The notes beneath the pieces are model-generated. The model was not told the DNA's origin. It saw nothing but the letters and a program-made list of their open reading frames with translations, and did not search any database. Shown here piece after piece: positions 24,495 to 32,164 of a DNA stretch of 38,974 bases. Where the stretch lies: positions 1-38,974 of the IMG/VR virus record IMGVR_UViG_3300026116_000023; one strand, given 5' to 3'. The first letter of the stretch is position 1, and each line of letters opens with the position of its first letter. The stretch comes from a virus. The position numbers and the translations under genes were made by a program.

Positions 24495-24722
24495 TTAAAT
24501 CTCTTCCCCCGCCAGCCAGCCGGCCAACGTAGAAACCTTGATGCCGGTCCGCGCGGAAATTCCCGCCAACGTCGACAGCTTCATGCCAGGCTTTGGGTGA
24601 TGGTGCAACTTGCTGATCACTGATGGGTTTAGGTCCAACATGCGCCCCAATTCCTGGTGACATATGGCCCCGGTGTGCACCATTAGTTGGTCGATGAACT
24701 TGCGTTGATTGGCGATGGTCAC
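24495..24722 (-). CDS. Small XRE-like regulator
   Basis: I start at the GTG at 24722, which overlaps the upstream stop (GTGA), giving 75 residues. It contains a Cro/CI-type helix-turn-helix with ELGRMLDLNPSVISKLHHH. A second helical segment (TLAGISARTGIKVSTLAGWL) follows. It is probably a DNA-binding regulator of the leftward operon. A hairpin (GCCGTC/GACGGC) follows its stop. Confidence 0.65.
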   Translation of the reverse strand: MTIANQRKFIDQLMVHTGAICHQELGRMLDLNPSVISKLHHHPKPGMKLSTLAGISARTGIKVSTLAGWLAGEEI

Positions 24723-24943
24723 GGCTGATCCCCTCCCGCCAGCTTGACGGCGGCCAGCTTCCCCTCGGGCCACTTCGCGACCTCGGCCTGCGCTTCGGCT
24801 ACCTGCTGGGCGAGCGTGGAGGGTGGCTTAAGCACAGGCACGATGACATGCGCGATGCGCTCACGCAGTTGGCCGCTGCTGTGGTATTTCACAGCGATGT
24901 CGCGCAGATCGTTCACGAGCGCCTTAATTTCGTGGTCCTTCAT
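24719..24943 (-). CDS. Small hypothetical protein
   Basis: This 74-residue soluble helical protein starts at the ATG that overlaps the upstream TGA (TGATG). The preceding GGGGAGG is a strong Shine-Dalgarno sequence. It contains the segment KALVNDLRDIAVKYHSSGQL. This resembles small early phage proteins without a known role. Confidence 0.6.
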   Translation of the reverse strand: MKDHEIKALVNDLRDIAVKYHSSGQLRERIAHVIVPVLKPPSTLAQQVAEAQAEVAKWPEGKLAAVKLAGGDQP

Positions 24944-25347
24944 CACGCCTCCCCTGGCTGTGGTGGAGTGGGAGCGGCGGCGAGCATAAAAGCCCAGACG
25001 TGTTGCGTGACGCCGTATGTCGAGTGCGCATCTGAAAGGCTGATGTTATCAAAAGCGCCGTCCATCATGGTGGTCGTCGGCTCCTTTGGCACCAACTGCC
25101 AGCCCGGCACCTCCCGCGCTACTGGTGCGCTGGGCGCTTGAGCAGGGCGACGATTCCAGGCCGCTACGACTTCGTCCCTCGTGTCGGCTATCATGCCGCA
25201 GCAGCCCTCAGTTGGGCATTCCACCGTAAAGCTGCCGGGGTGGTCCGGCATCTTTAAATCGCCAAATACTAAGCCATGCACATGTGGCTCGATTTCATTC
25301 ATCAGCGGCTCGCTACCGCAAAACGGGCATGGCAAAAGTTCGCTCAT
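24943..25347 (-). CDS. Lar-like zinc-ribbon protein (restriction alleviation family)
   Basis: This 134-residue protein opens with LLPCPFCGSEP (Cys7, Cys10). A second Cys pair lies at 44 and 49/50, and the domain ends with AAWNRRP. That set is the signature of the Lar/restriction-alleviation zinc-ribbon family. Lar of the Rac prophage modulates type I restriction, and many phage relatives are uncharacterised. The C-terminal half (WQLVPKEPTTTMM to FMLAAAP) is a module common in accessory phage proteins. A role against host restriction is plausible but not shown. Confidence 0.75.
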   Translation of the reverse strand: MSELLPCPFCGSEPLMNEIEPHVHGLVFGDLKMPDHPGSFTVECPTEGCCGMIADTRDEVVAAWNRRPAQAPSAPVAREVPGWQLVPKEPTTTMMDGAFDNISLSDAHSTYGVTQHVWAFMLAAAPTPPQPGEA

Positions 25348-25355
25348 GGCTTCTC

Positions 25356-25937
25356 CTAATCCGTTATTTCAACTTGATAATTAATCAATGCGGCAAACGC
25401 GCGTGGGTCAATTGCGTGCTTGTACTTATGCGCCAATTCCTTTATGGCTGATTCTTTCGCTTCCTTGTACGCCAGAAAAGCTTCGTTCGGCGTTTCATAT
25501 GATCCAATTCGGCGATTCCTTTGACTGATGCTGATACACGCTCTGAAAGGATTAATCGCCTGACCTGCGTTCCGAAGAACCCCAATGGGCAGATCGCCCC
25601 TGATACCAGAGTTTTTTATAAGCGAGCTATTTATCTCATGCGGAAGAAAAATACATTGATCGGGACCATAAGTCCGATTGCCTTTTACGAGTAGGTCTTT
25701 GTCTAGCTGGAAACCATCATAAAAACCGATCTGCTTAGTCACCCACGCGGCAAATGCTTGAAATCCATAGAATCTAGGGTCTACTGTGCAATCCTTATAT
25801 CCTGCGTCTTTCTTGCTGCTATTCCTAAAGCAGCGTGCGCGGATACCTTGCCAGAGGCTGTATTCGCGAGTACCTTTATCCCCAATGTAAGATTTGAACT
25901 CGCCTTTATCGCAATACATCAGATCAATCTTTTCCAT
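25356..25937 (-). CDS. HNH/AP2-like homing-endonuclease-type protein
   Basis: I start at the ATG at 25937, after GGGGGAGCA, giving 193 residues. LWQGIRARCF, a central LDKDLLVKGNRTYGPDQCIFLP and a C-terminal DNA-binding repeat (SYETPNEAFLAYKEAKES) match phage proteins with an HNH-like core and an AP2-like DNA-binding tail, a pattern of mobile endonucleases. The canonical second HNH His is not obvious. The gene is clearly more AT-rich than its neighbours, suggesting recent arrival. It overlaps the upstream gene by 14 bases. Confidence 0.6.
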   Translation of the reverse strand: MEKIDLMYCDKGEFKSYIGDKGTREYSLWQGIRARCFRNSSKKDAGYKDCTVDPRFYGFQAFAAWVTKQIGFYDGFQLDKDLLVKGNRTYGPDQCIFLPHEINSSLIKNSGIRGDLPIGVLRNAGQAINPFRACISISQRNRRIGSYETPNEAFLAYKEAKESAIKELAHKYKHAIDPRAFAALINYQVEITD

Positions 25938-27030
25938 TGCTCCCCCTGTCCCGCCCCGCATCCGGTACGCTGGCAGCAGGAACATCGATCGCCGAAACGA
26001 AGACAGCGGTTCCTTCTCGCATCTCACGCGCCAGCTTTTCAGCAAATAATTCCTTTGCTGGTACGCTGGCGATATCCGCCTGATCGTACCAGCCTTCGGA
26101 GCCATCCTTACGGTTGCGGAAGAAGATGCTGTACTTGCCGTCCTCGTCGCGTTTGACGTCGATGTAGTGGCCGTCGCAGTCAAAATACCACTGGTCGCCA
26201 TCTTCACCCATCGACGTCAAGGGCTGCGCCGGTACGCTGGCGGCGCGTTGGGTGAGAACGGCGCGGGCCTGCCAACCCTCATATGCCATTTGCGTTTCTT
26301 CGTGGCCGTATTCAGAAGCATTGACGAGCCACGTTTCAGGCTTGAACCCATAGTTGAAAGTGTTTTTGCCCCAAGCCTCAAACGCCGCCCGCTCATCCTG
26401 CGGCAACTCCCCGCACTGCTTGGTCGCGGGTGGCGTGTAGGTCGCGTCAGCCTTATCCCCCAGTATGTAGGTCGCTGGTGCTGCGGCTGGCTGATGGCTG
26501 GCGGCGAGGATGGCGCGTTTCATCGCGTCGCACATTTTTTCGGTGGACTGCTCATCCATATCCGAGATGGCCGGCCATTTAGAAATAACGCCGCAAACAA
26601 CATCGACCATGTATCGTGCTTGCTCATCGCTCAGCCCCGCTTGCGCATGCTGCTGTGGGGCGGCCATGCGCGCCACAATCGAATTGGTCGCTTCGTGCAG
26701 CTCGAATTTCAGGTGGTCAATCTCGGCTTGCTTTGCCGCCACGGCTCGCGCTGTGTGCGCGTCGATGTGGGCGGCCATTTCAGCCCATGCCTTACCTAGT
26801 TCTGCCGTGCTGATAAAGCGAGAGCTAAACCATTTGTTTGCCAGCCTTTCAAAGTCTTTCGTATCCGCCGATGCCGTTGGCGCGGCCGGTGCTGGCGCGG
26901 CAGCCAGCAGGGCGCGTACGTCGGCAACAAGATACGCCTCGCCGTCGTGGCAAGGCTCATGGAATGGCCCCGACTCGCCGCAATCGGCCGTATAACGTTG
27001 CAGCCCCGACAGATCAACCGGCGCGCTCAT
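25924..27030 (-). CDS. Mosaic accessory phage protein
   Basis: This 368-residue soluble protein appears to be built from several short modules: an N-terminal LSGLQRYTADCGESG segment, a helical middle, an ERAAFEAWGKN...AYEGWQARA module, and a C-terminal beta module with DGDQWYFDCDGHYIDVKRDEDG. The FEAW...WQAR block is common in variable early proteins of lambdoid and Burkholderiales phages. No enzyme motif is seen. It overlaps the gene upstream by ATGA. Confidence 0.65.
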   Translation of the reverse strand: MSAPVDLSGLQRYTADCGESGPFHEPCHDGEAYLVADVRALLAAAPAPAAPTASADTKDFERLANKWFSSRFISTAELGKAWAEMAAHIDAHTARAVAAKQAEIDHLKFELHEATNSIVARMAAPQQHAQAGLSDEQARYMVDVVCGVISKWPAISDMDEQSTEKMCDAMKRAILAASHQPAAAPATYILGDKADATYTPPATKQCGELPQDERAAFEAWGKNTFNYGFKPETWLVNASEYGHEETQMAYEGWQARAVLTQRAASVPAQPLTSMGEDGDQWYFDCDGHYIDVKRDEDGKYSIFFRNRKDGSEGWYDQADIASVPAKELFAEKLAREMREGTAVFVSAIDVPAASVPDAGRDRGSNGKD

Positions 27031-27293
27031 GGCGTCACCTTGGAAAGTGCCAAATCCATCTTTGCGAATGCTGCCTTCACATCTGGACTATTCATGGCAA
27101 TCAGCATTGCATTTCCATCCTGGCCCGCTAGCCAGTCCCTTGCGTATTTCAGCGCTTCTACCAGCCCAGCCTGCATCACCAGTAGCCCGCCAATCCGCGA
27201 CTGTGCCTCAGAAAGCGCCAGTGTCAGCGAGTCAATATGCGCGACTTGCGCGCGGACCAGGTCGGCCCATTCTTCGTTATTGTTCGGTTCCAT
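27027..27293 (-). CDS. Coiled-coil hypothetical protein
   Basis: This 88-residue helical protein has heptad-like Leu spacing (HIDSLTLALSEAQSRIGGLL). A short Asn/Asp-rich N-terminus precedes it. Its start lies inside the end of the upstream Cys-rich gene (17-base overlap). No family is recognised. Confidence 0.6.
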   Translation of the reverse strand: MEPNNNEEWADLVRAQVAHIDSLTLALSEAQSRIGGLLVMQAGLVEALKYARDWLAGQDGNAMLIAMNSPDVKAAFAKMDLALSKVTP

Positions 27294-27480
27294 CGTGTTG
27301 CTCCTTGGGTTGGTATTTCTGGCAATGCTTGACGTCCTCGCCGCGCCTGTTCGAAAGATCGAAGCACGGCAGGCGGAAGACCATCGTGTGCACCGCGCCG
27401 CCGGCCAGCGCCAGATACTGGACGTCGGCGCGGCAGCAGCGGGCCTGTGCGGGATCTTGGAAAAAAGCGCACAGGCTCAT
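27277..27480 (-). CDS. Cys-containing small protein
   Basis: This 67-residue protein contains SLCAFFQDPAQARCCRADVQYL and a second half with FRLPCFDLSNRRGEDVKHC. The Cys and His spacing hints at metal binding, but no named zinc-finger pattern fits. It starts two bases after the stop of the gene upstream in the operon. Its function is unknown. Confidence 0.55.
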   Translation of the reverse strand: MSLCAFFQDPAQARCCRADVQYLALAGGAVHTMVFRLPCFDLSNRRGEDVKHCQKYQPKEQHDGTEQ

Positions 27481-27482
27481 GA

Positions 27483-28124
27483 TCAGAACGGCGGCGCCGG
27501 CTCAGGGGTGAGGCCGATCAGTTCCTCGGGCGACTGCGCGCCGGCCGGGTTGGTGAATGCCTTCTCGGCTTCCTCGCGCGCGGCGCTCTTCGGCTCCTGG
27601 CTCAGCAGGTCGGCCTGCTCGAAGTTGTCGGGCTCTTCTTCCATGGCCGCTTGCCACAGGCTGATTGGCACCGTCTGGTTGTCGATGCGCAGCAGCTTGA
27701 GCAACGATCCTTCTTCGAGCTGACCCAGCACCACGCGCAGTTTCATGCTGACCGTTCCGCCTTCCTTGAGCGTCAGCTTGATGTCTTTGATGTCCTTGCC
27801 GATCAGATACAGGTCTTCGGCCGCGAACTCGGCGTCATGTACCACCAAGGTCATGCGCGACTTTTCCAGCCCCCATGCAATCGGCCCCATCAGCGGGAAG
27901 CGCAGGTTGGGGTAGTAATCCTGCTCAATGTCCTGCTGGTCATCGGGCGCGTAGAACACGCCGCGCAGATCCGAGTCAAGCTTCATCAGGACCGCGTTGG
28001 GGAAGTCGCCGGTCAGCACCGCATCATAGGCTGCGACCTTGTTGTCGCCATGCTGCTCGTCGCGTTTCTTGACGTTCAGCGCCATGCGTTCTTTGGTCAG
28101 GTAGAAATCTTCGGTATCGCTCAT
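27483..28124 (-). CDS. Conserved phage protein of the recombination cassette
   Basis: I start at MSDTEDFYLTKERM (28124), giving 213 residues. An upstream extension would be Arg-rich, out-of-character sequence inside the neighbouring gene. The fold looks mixed alpha/beta, with LKEGGTVSMKLRVVLGQLEEG in the middle. The C-terminal 60 residues are acidic and disordered and end in ...PEPAPPF. Position beside an SSB-like protein and a RecA-like ATPase suggests a role in recombination or replication. Its biochemical activity is unknown. Confidence 0.65.
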   Translation of the reverse strand: MSDTEDFYLTKERMALNVKKRDEQHGDNKVAAYDAVLTGDFPNAVLMKLDSDLRGVFYAPDDQQDIEQDYYPNLRFPLMGPIAWGLEKSRMTLVVHDAEFAAEDLYLIGKDIKDIKLTLKEGGTVSMKLRVVLGQLEEGSLLKLLRIDNQTVPISLWQAAMEEEPDNFEQADLLSQEPKSAAREEAEKAFTNPAGAQSPEELIGLTPEPAPPF

Positions 28125-28143
28125 GTTTTTCTTTCGTGGTGGG

Positions 28144-28491
28144 TTAAGGGGTTTTGTGCTGCATCGCCATCTGCCAGAGCTTCCACGCCCTGATGGTGAT
28201 TGGGTGGAAATAAGACCCGTCATCTTTTTTGGCGATCGGGAAGTTTTCGATCTTGGCGGCTTTCTCAAACGCTTCTTTGTCCGATAGTTTTTCCGCCAAT
28301 TGCATTTCGGTCGGAAGGGTATCAACGGGATCGATGCGCCGAATACGATCCGCCATCAGGCGCAAACTGTCCTTCTCTCGCTGATACCCTTCAGCCTGCA
28401 CAGGAGGGGCGTAACGCTCGATTTCAGCCGCACAAGCGGCCCGCATAGCCAGCGCCACGGCGACGCGCTCGGTGTGAGTGCTCTTTTCCAT
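28144..28491 (-). CDS. Conserved phage hypothetical protein
   Basis: The start is set at MEKSTHTERVAVALA (28491) after GGAGAGGCGCC, giving 115 residues. It is helical and charged. The C-terminal block with IENFPIAKKDDGSYFHPIT and WKLWQMAMQ resembles a short conserved phage protein. Its function is unknown. It sits between recombination genes. Confidence 0.65.
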   Translation of the reverse strand: MEKSTHTERVAVALAMRAACAAEIERYAPPVQAEGYQREKDSLRLMADRIRRIDPVDTLPTEMQLAEKLSDKEAFEKAAKIENFPIAKKDDGSYFHPITIRAWKLWQMAMQHKTP

Positions 28492-28501
28492 GGCGCCTCT
28501 C

Positions 28502-29149
28502 CTAGAACGGGACATCGTCGTCAAACGGAATGCTGTCCGGTGGGCCATCAGCGTTGGCCGCTGCCACGCGCTGCCCTGGCGAGCCCTTCTTCAGCGGTTT
28601 GTCGGCCAGCATGGTGACGATCTTTTCCAGCGCTTCCGGTTTGGTCTTGCTGGCCAGGATCTCCGACGCCATCAGTTCGGTGTCGGCCTGGAAAACGGCG
28701 AACAGGCCGACGCGCCAGCCGGTCTCGCCTGTCTTTGCGCCGTTCTTCATCTTCTCGTATTCTTCCATGCGCAGCAGCAGGCCGATGCGCTTGCCCATCA
28801 ACTCGGCGAAGCACGGCGCATCCTGCAGCGTGTCCATGCCTTTGTCGGCGTCCCACTTCTTGACGTTCAGGGCGACCGGCTTCATGGTCCGGACCTTCAG
28901 GCAGCCCATCATGGCGTTGATCTGGTTCAGGCCCGAAAGCTCGGTGCCGTCAGGCTTGCGCGTCCAGACATCGAAGCGGCATTCCCGGCCGGAATCGTCT
29001 TTGAAGGCGAAGCCGATGCCATCGGTTCCGGCCTTGGCGCTCACCAGCTTTTCGGCGCGCAGGAACGTGCCGACGTATTTGCCGGTGTCTTGGATATAGG
29101 CGCCGATGACGTCGGCTTTTTTTGCGAGATTGGGATCGAGGTTGTACAT
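28502..29149 (-). CDS. Putative single-stranded-DNA-binding protein
   Basis: This 215-residue protein is mainly beta-strand in its first 150 residues, compatible with an OB-type fold. A flexible region follows, and the acidic C-terminus ends in DSIPFDDDVPF. The tip closely resembles the DDDIPF tail with which bacterial SSB recruits partners. It lies next to the RecA-like ATPase gene. Phage Sak4-type ATPases usually act with an SSB. I cannot confirm the fold from sequence alone. Confidence 0.6.
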   Translation of the reverse strand: MYNLDPNLAKKADVIGAYIQDTGKYVGTFLRAEKLVSAKAGTDGIGFAFKDDSGRECRFDVWTRKPDGTELSGLNQINAMMGCLKVRTMKPVALNVKKWDADKGMDTLQDAPCFAELMGKRIGLLLRMEEYEKMKNGAKTGETGWRVGLFAVFQADTELMASEILASKTKPEALEKIVTMLADKPLKKGSPGQRVAAANADGPPDSIPFDDDVPF

Positions 29150-29152
29150 GGT

Positions 29153-29821
29153 TTAGTCCTGGGTAGGTGGGGTGATGCCGTAGTAGGCGCAAATGGCCGT
29201 GTCCACTTCGGCGAGGTCGTTCTCGATGTGGTCGTCTTCAAACAAACCGAGAGGCGATTTGGTGGTGTCGCTGCCGCTGTTCTGCGTGGCGAACACGTAT
29301 TGATCGTTGATCTTGAGAGTGCGCAGTACGATCGTGACCAGGCCTTCCAAGACGATCTTTTCGTCCAGCAGCTTGCCGATGGTCTTGATCTTGGTCTTGC
29401 CAGCTTCGTCCGTGGTGGTGTGGCTCAGGATATAGACGCGCTTGTGGTCCGGCAGCGCCGACGCCGCCATGAACACGTCCCACGCTTTGCGGGCGATCTC
29501 GTTGTACTTGGCGAACGCGCCGTTGCCGCTTTCCTGATCGGTAACACGACGCATGAACTCGTTGGCCAGCGTGTACTGGAAATCGTCGATGATGATGATG
29601 TCGGCCTTGGTGGCGGCCATCGTCTTGCAAATCTTGTCGCTGTTGTCGGTGACGAAGATATTGCCGCCGGCGCCTTTCACTGCGGTCTTCCAGTCGGCAG
29701 ACCGGAACGGCAGGGGCTTCTTGACTGCTTGGATGAGGAAGGTGTTGGCGGGGTCCAGGTTGCGCAGGCTGGTAGATTTGCCGGTGCCGGACTCGCCCAT
29801 AACGAGGGAGACGATGCTCAT
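29153..29821 (-). CDS. RecA-like/Sak4-type ATPase
   Basis: This 222-residue P-loop protein has Walker A GESGTGKST (9-17). Walker B is IIIIDD (75-80) followed by FQYT. A central block LSHTTTDEAGKTKIKTIGKLL lies near residues 133-152. Size and layout fit the phage Sak4 group, single-domain RecA-fold ATPases that promote strand annealing, or closely related phage ATP-binding proteins. AAGGAAAACC precedes the ATG. With the SSB-like gene downstream it forms a recombination cassette for repair or end joining. Confidence 0.75.
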   Translation of the reverse strand: MSIVSLVMGESGTGKSTSLRNLDPANTFLIQAVKKPLPFRSADWKTAVKGAGGNIFVTDNSDKICKTMAATKADIIIIDDFQYTLANEFMRRVTDQESGNGAFAKYNEIARKAWDVFMAASALPDHKRVYILSHTTTDEAGKTKIKTIGKLLDEKIVLEGLVTIVLRTLKINDQYVFATQNSGSDTTKSPLGLFEDDHIENDLAEVDTAICAYYGITPPTQD

Positions 29822-29869
29822 GGTTTTCCTTGGTGGTTGCGATGGTTAAACTTGGTTGGTGCAGCGATA

Positions 29870-30022
29870 CTAAAACGGGATTTCTCCCCGGTCAATCTGT
29901 TTTTGCCTTTCCTCCTTTTCTTCCTTGGTGGTGGTCGGCCGCCAAACGGCGACCGGTTTGTCTTGTTGCCGGGCTTTTTCTTTGTCGAGGCGCTCGGCGA
30001 TTTCCTCTTGCGTTGGTTTCAC
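29870..30022 (-). CDS. Small charged protein ending in -GEIPF (50 aa)
   Basis: A GTG-initiated 50-codon frame with an excellent Shine-Dalgarno sequence (ATAGGAGAAGCC). The peptide is nearly all charged helix (EEIAERLDKEKARQQ and TKEEKEERQKQIDRG), with a short VAVWRP centre. It ends in GEIPF, like the tip of SSB. It is the first gene before the RecA-like ATPase. It may bind SSB-partner proteins or the ATPase, which is inference from the tip. Confidence 0.55.
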   Translation of the reverse strand: MKPTQEEIAERLDKEKARQQDKPVAVWRPTTTKEEKEERQKQIDRGEIPF

Positions 30023-30298
30023 GGCTTCTCCTATAAAGGTACTGCGGTTTTCACCTTAAAAATGGAAGCCCGCACGGCTGGTTGAGTGCGTTTTTCCGTA
30101 GAAGCTTGTAGCCGCTAAGGCGTAAAGCTCATAAAGCAGGATGGTACGGAACCAGTCTAGGCTGTACAACCATAACAACCAGCAATCCTATTACTTTTGA
30201 GTATTTGATAAAAATCAAAGAATCGGCGATATGCTTTTCTGATGCATATTCGTATAATGAAAACATAAGCTATTACTAAAGTATCTAAAGCTGACCAG
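30023..30298. promoter_or_regulatory. AT-rich intergenic region with inverted repeat and perfect -10 hexamer
   Basis: This 276-bp gap has no gene. It is the most AT-rich part of the window (about 30181-30290). ATATGC (30229-30234) and GCATAT (30244-30249) form an inverted repeat. A perfect TATAAT lies at 30253-30258 on the plus strand but without a good -35. On the minus strand TTGATT (30218-30213) and TAATAG (30193-30188) have a long 19-bp spacer. It probably contains the promoter and operator of the leftward recombination operon, or serves as an origin-type unwinding element. Confidence 0.4.
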
Positions 30299-30373
30299 TT
30301 ACTTTCTGGCGATCGCGACCAGAACGGCAACAGCGCCCAGCACCGCCCATATCACGTAGACAGCGTTATCCAT
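30299..30373 (-). CDS. Tiny membrane protein (24 aa)
   Basis: A 24-codon frame encodes MDNAVYVIWAVLGAVAVLVA and then IARK. This is a single membrane helix with a basic end. Its ATG overlaps the end of the upstream small gene by eight bases. Tiny single-helix proteins of this form are common in phage early regions. Its function is unknown. Confidence 0.45.
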   Translation of the reverse strand: MDNAVYVIWAVLGAVAVLVAIARK

Positions 30374-30452
30374 ACTGGCGCTCGTCCTTGAGGTCTGCGC
30401 GCTCCTGGGCGGTGATCGGCTCGGGCGTGATGGGGGCGTCGTCAACGATCAC
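30366..30452 (-). CDS. Tiny acidic protein (28 aa)
   Basis: A GTG start overlaps the upstream stop (GTGA) and follows GGAGGTGAAGCC, a very strong Shine-Dalgarno sequence. The peptide is charged (IVDDAPITPEPITAQERADL). The strong site and coupling argue for expression. Its function is unknown. Confidence 0.45.
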   Translation of the reverse strand: MIVDDAPITPEPITAQERADLKDERQYG

Positions 30453-30919
30453 GGCTTCACCTCCACGCCAGCAGCGGCAAGGGCTGCGCGGGCACGGATG
30501 GCGTCGCCAATATGTGGGCGCGTGTCCGGGTGGTAATGGTGCAATCGATCAGCAATCCCTGCACATGCAGCACGCTCGGCAGCAGCGCAGGCTTTGCCAT
30601 ATGCGCGCATCTGGCGCTCAATTTCTTTATCAACATACTGGAATAGTGCGTCGTATGTCGGCTCAACATCCTCTTGTTTTCTGACGCAATGATACGCATC
30701 CGCCAGCTTGCGGAATTCCTCGCAGTCGATGCTTTCCACGGCCGGCGCACCACTGGCGACTGAGGGAGCGGCGCCGTAGCCGATTGCCAGTTCAGCGGCA
30801 GCGTGCCGGGCATCGCGGTGCCCTTCCTTGTACAAAATTCTGTCATGCGCGTTATCAAATTCCAAGTGCCTTCGCTTCTCTCGGATATTCATGATTTTGT
30901 CGTGCAGGTCTTTGCTCAT
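30449..30919 (-). CDS. Accessory phage hypothetical protein
   Basis: This 156-residue soluble, mostly helical protein has SKDLHDKIMNIREKRRHLEF at its N-terminus. Its Ala-rich C-terminus contains PDTRPHIGDAIRARAAL. It starts by TAATG overlap with the upstream gene. It resembles variable early proteins of Burkholderiales phages, with no enzyme motif. Confidence 0.6.
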   Translation of the reverse strand: MSKDLHDKIMNIREKRRHLEFDNAHDRILYKEGHRDARHAAAELAIGYGAAPSVASGAPAVESIDCEEFRKLADAYHCVRKQEDVEPTYDALFQYVDKEIERQMRAYGKACAAAERAACAGIADRLHHYHPDTRPHIGDAIRARAALAAAGVEVKP

Positions 30920-31425
30920 TATTGCTTCTCCTTTGCAATTTCCGCGTCTATGGCAGCAATAGCTTTGTGAATGAATCCAGTATGCTCGCGGCCCTTAATC
31001 GCATATTCGGCAGTATTGAGAGCAGCGCGGGCTACCTCTAATCCGTTAACGCGCATTACAATTACATCACGCTGCGCGGGTTCGGGTTGTGGGGCGGCGT
31101 AGAGCGGGCGGATTACGCGGTCGCGATCCGGGTATGCTAAATCCATGTGGCGCTTGTGCTCCTCCGCGCGTTTCATGGTAAGGAAAATGTTCCCGCATGA
31201 TTCGCCGTCGTACATTACGTCATGTGCTACTGGCACCTGATCCGGCACCGCTACTATGGCTGGCTGGGCGGTAGGCTCCACCCAATCCCGTACCATCATG
31301 TCCGCAACCGCCAGCTCGCCCTGAATCTGGTTGTAGAGTGCCGGGCACTCGGCCGCGTCAAGCTGGCGCACGATGTCGGCCAAGCGCTTGAGCGCCAGCA
31401 TCGGCGTTACAGTCGAGCGGGTCAT
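30919..31425 (-). CDS. Accessory phage hypothetical protein
   Basis: This 168-residue protein starts at the ATG at 31425 (ATGA overlap with the small basic gene upstream). It contains a module HDVMYDGESCGNIFLTMKRA and IRPLYAAPQPEP. The 'RPLYAAPQP' ending is a common linker of mosaic early phage proteins. Its function is unknown. Confidence 0.6.
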   Translation of the reverse strand: MTRSTVTPMLALKRLADIVRQLDAAECPALYNQIQGELAVADMMVRDWVEPTAQPAIVAVPDQVPVAHDVMYDGESCGNIFLTMKRAEEHKRHMDLAYPDRDRVIRPLYAAPQPEPAQRDVIVMRVNGLEVARAALNTAEYAIKGREHTGFIHKAIAAIDAEIAKEKQ

Positions 31426-31589
31426 TTCCAAACTCCATTGCGGTACATGCGAACTGCGAACGCCGTTGGCGCGGCCGGCTTGCGTACAAAGATCAGGCTG
31501 ATGCCGTGCACTGCGCTCAAGATCTTGGCGCGTGTGTGCTTACCTTTGTTCACACCTACATACAGTCCTTCTTTTTTATTGCGGCTCAT
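31422..31589 (-). CDS. Small basic protein (55 aa)
   Basis: The start is set at MSRNKKEGLYVGVNKGKHT (31589), after GAAGGAAGGAAG, giving 55 residues of mainly beta and basic character. The basic surface could bind nucleic acid. No family is recognised. It is ATGA-coupled to the next gene. Confidence 0.55.
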   Translation of the reverse strand: MSRNKKEGLYVGVNKGKHTRAKILSAVHGISLIFVRKPAAPTAFAVRMYRNGVWK

Positions 31590-31621
31590 CTTCTTCCTTC
31601 CTTCTGCTGGTAGACCAGCGT

Positions 31622-31840
31622 TTAAACTTCGGGTGGTGGTGGGATGGGCATCCAGTGACTTGGGCAGGCAGAACCAATGCCGCAATATTCATCACCAATT
31701 CCAGGGAATCCTCCCTCTTGCCAGTTAGACCAGGGCTGGAACCAGCGCGCGATAGTAACTCTCGAGAATGGCGCGCCCAAGTAGAGCATTACTTCGGTGC
31801 CATTGGTAGGCGCCGTGTTGATTGGTTGCCACTCACTCAT
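31622..31840 (-). CDS. DUF551-family protein
   Basis: This 72-residue protein has the DUF551 signature: it opens with SEWQPINTAPTNGTEVMLYL, has ARWFQPWSNW in the middle, and ends with SHWMPIPPPPEV. The family is frequent in phage and prophage accessory regions and its activity is unknown. I start at 31840, where the ATG overlaps the upstream stop. Confidence 0.75.
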   Translation of the reverse strand: MSEWQPINTAPTNGTEVMLYLGAPFSRVTIARWFQPWSNWQEGGFPGIGDEYCGIGSACPSHWMPIPPPPEV

Positions 31841-31944
31841 TTCGGCCACCCCGCACCCAGCAGGAAAGCGGCCACGATCAGCACGATCAGGCGGAAGGCC
31901 CAGCGGTTCCACACCGGGCGGCAGGTTGGTATTGGTCGGTTCAT
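31837..31944 (-). CDS. Tiny membrane protein (35 aa)
   Basis: A 35-codon frame starts by ATGA overlap with the upstream gene and ends by ATGA overlap with the DUF551 gene. It has a basic N-terminus and one membrane helix (FRLIVLIVAAFLLGAGW). Coupling at both ends supports it. Its function is unknown. Confidence 0.5.
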   Translation of the reverse strand: MNRPIPTCRPVWNRWAFRLIVLIVAAFLLGAGWPK

Positions 31945-32123
31945 TCTTTCACCCGCGCGCTCAAATCGATGTAGTTGTTTGACCATTCTTGAGCAATTTC
32001 ATCAAGCAGCTTTTCACGCTCTTCTTTGTTAAGACTTTCCCAAAGTTCATCGTCAATTTCTTCCACGTCTGTGCGTGAGGCATTTGAGTAACCGATAGAC
32101 AGGTGCAATTCAATAGTTGGCAT
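31941..32123 (-). CDS. Small acidic hypothetical protein (60 aa)
   Basis: Of two possible ATGs, the one at 32123 is chosen because AAGGGG lies at better spacing. The protein starts with a beta segment (TIELHLSIGYSNA) and continues with acidic helices (EEIDDELWESLNKEERE). Similar small proteins occur in other phages. Its function is unknown. Confidence 0.6.
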   Translation of the reverse strand: MPTIELHLSIGYSNASRTDVEEIDDELWESLNKEEREKLLDEIAQEWSNNYIDLSARVKE

Positions 32124-32164
32124 TTTCATCCCCTTGGTTTGGCCAGCGGCGCCGACCTTTTCAG

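Noticed and set aside
28478-30085. 535-codon plus-strand frame antisense to the SSB-like and RecA-like genes
   Set aside because: The opposite strand has clear Walker motifs, Shine-Dalgarno sites and ordered overlaps. The long antisense frame is a by-product of third-position GC bias.
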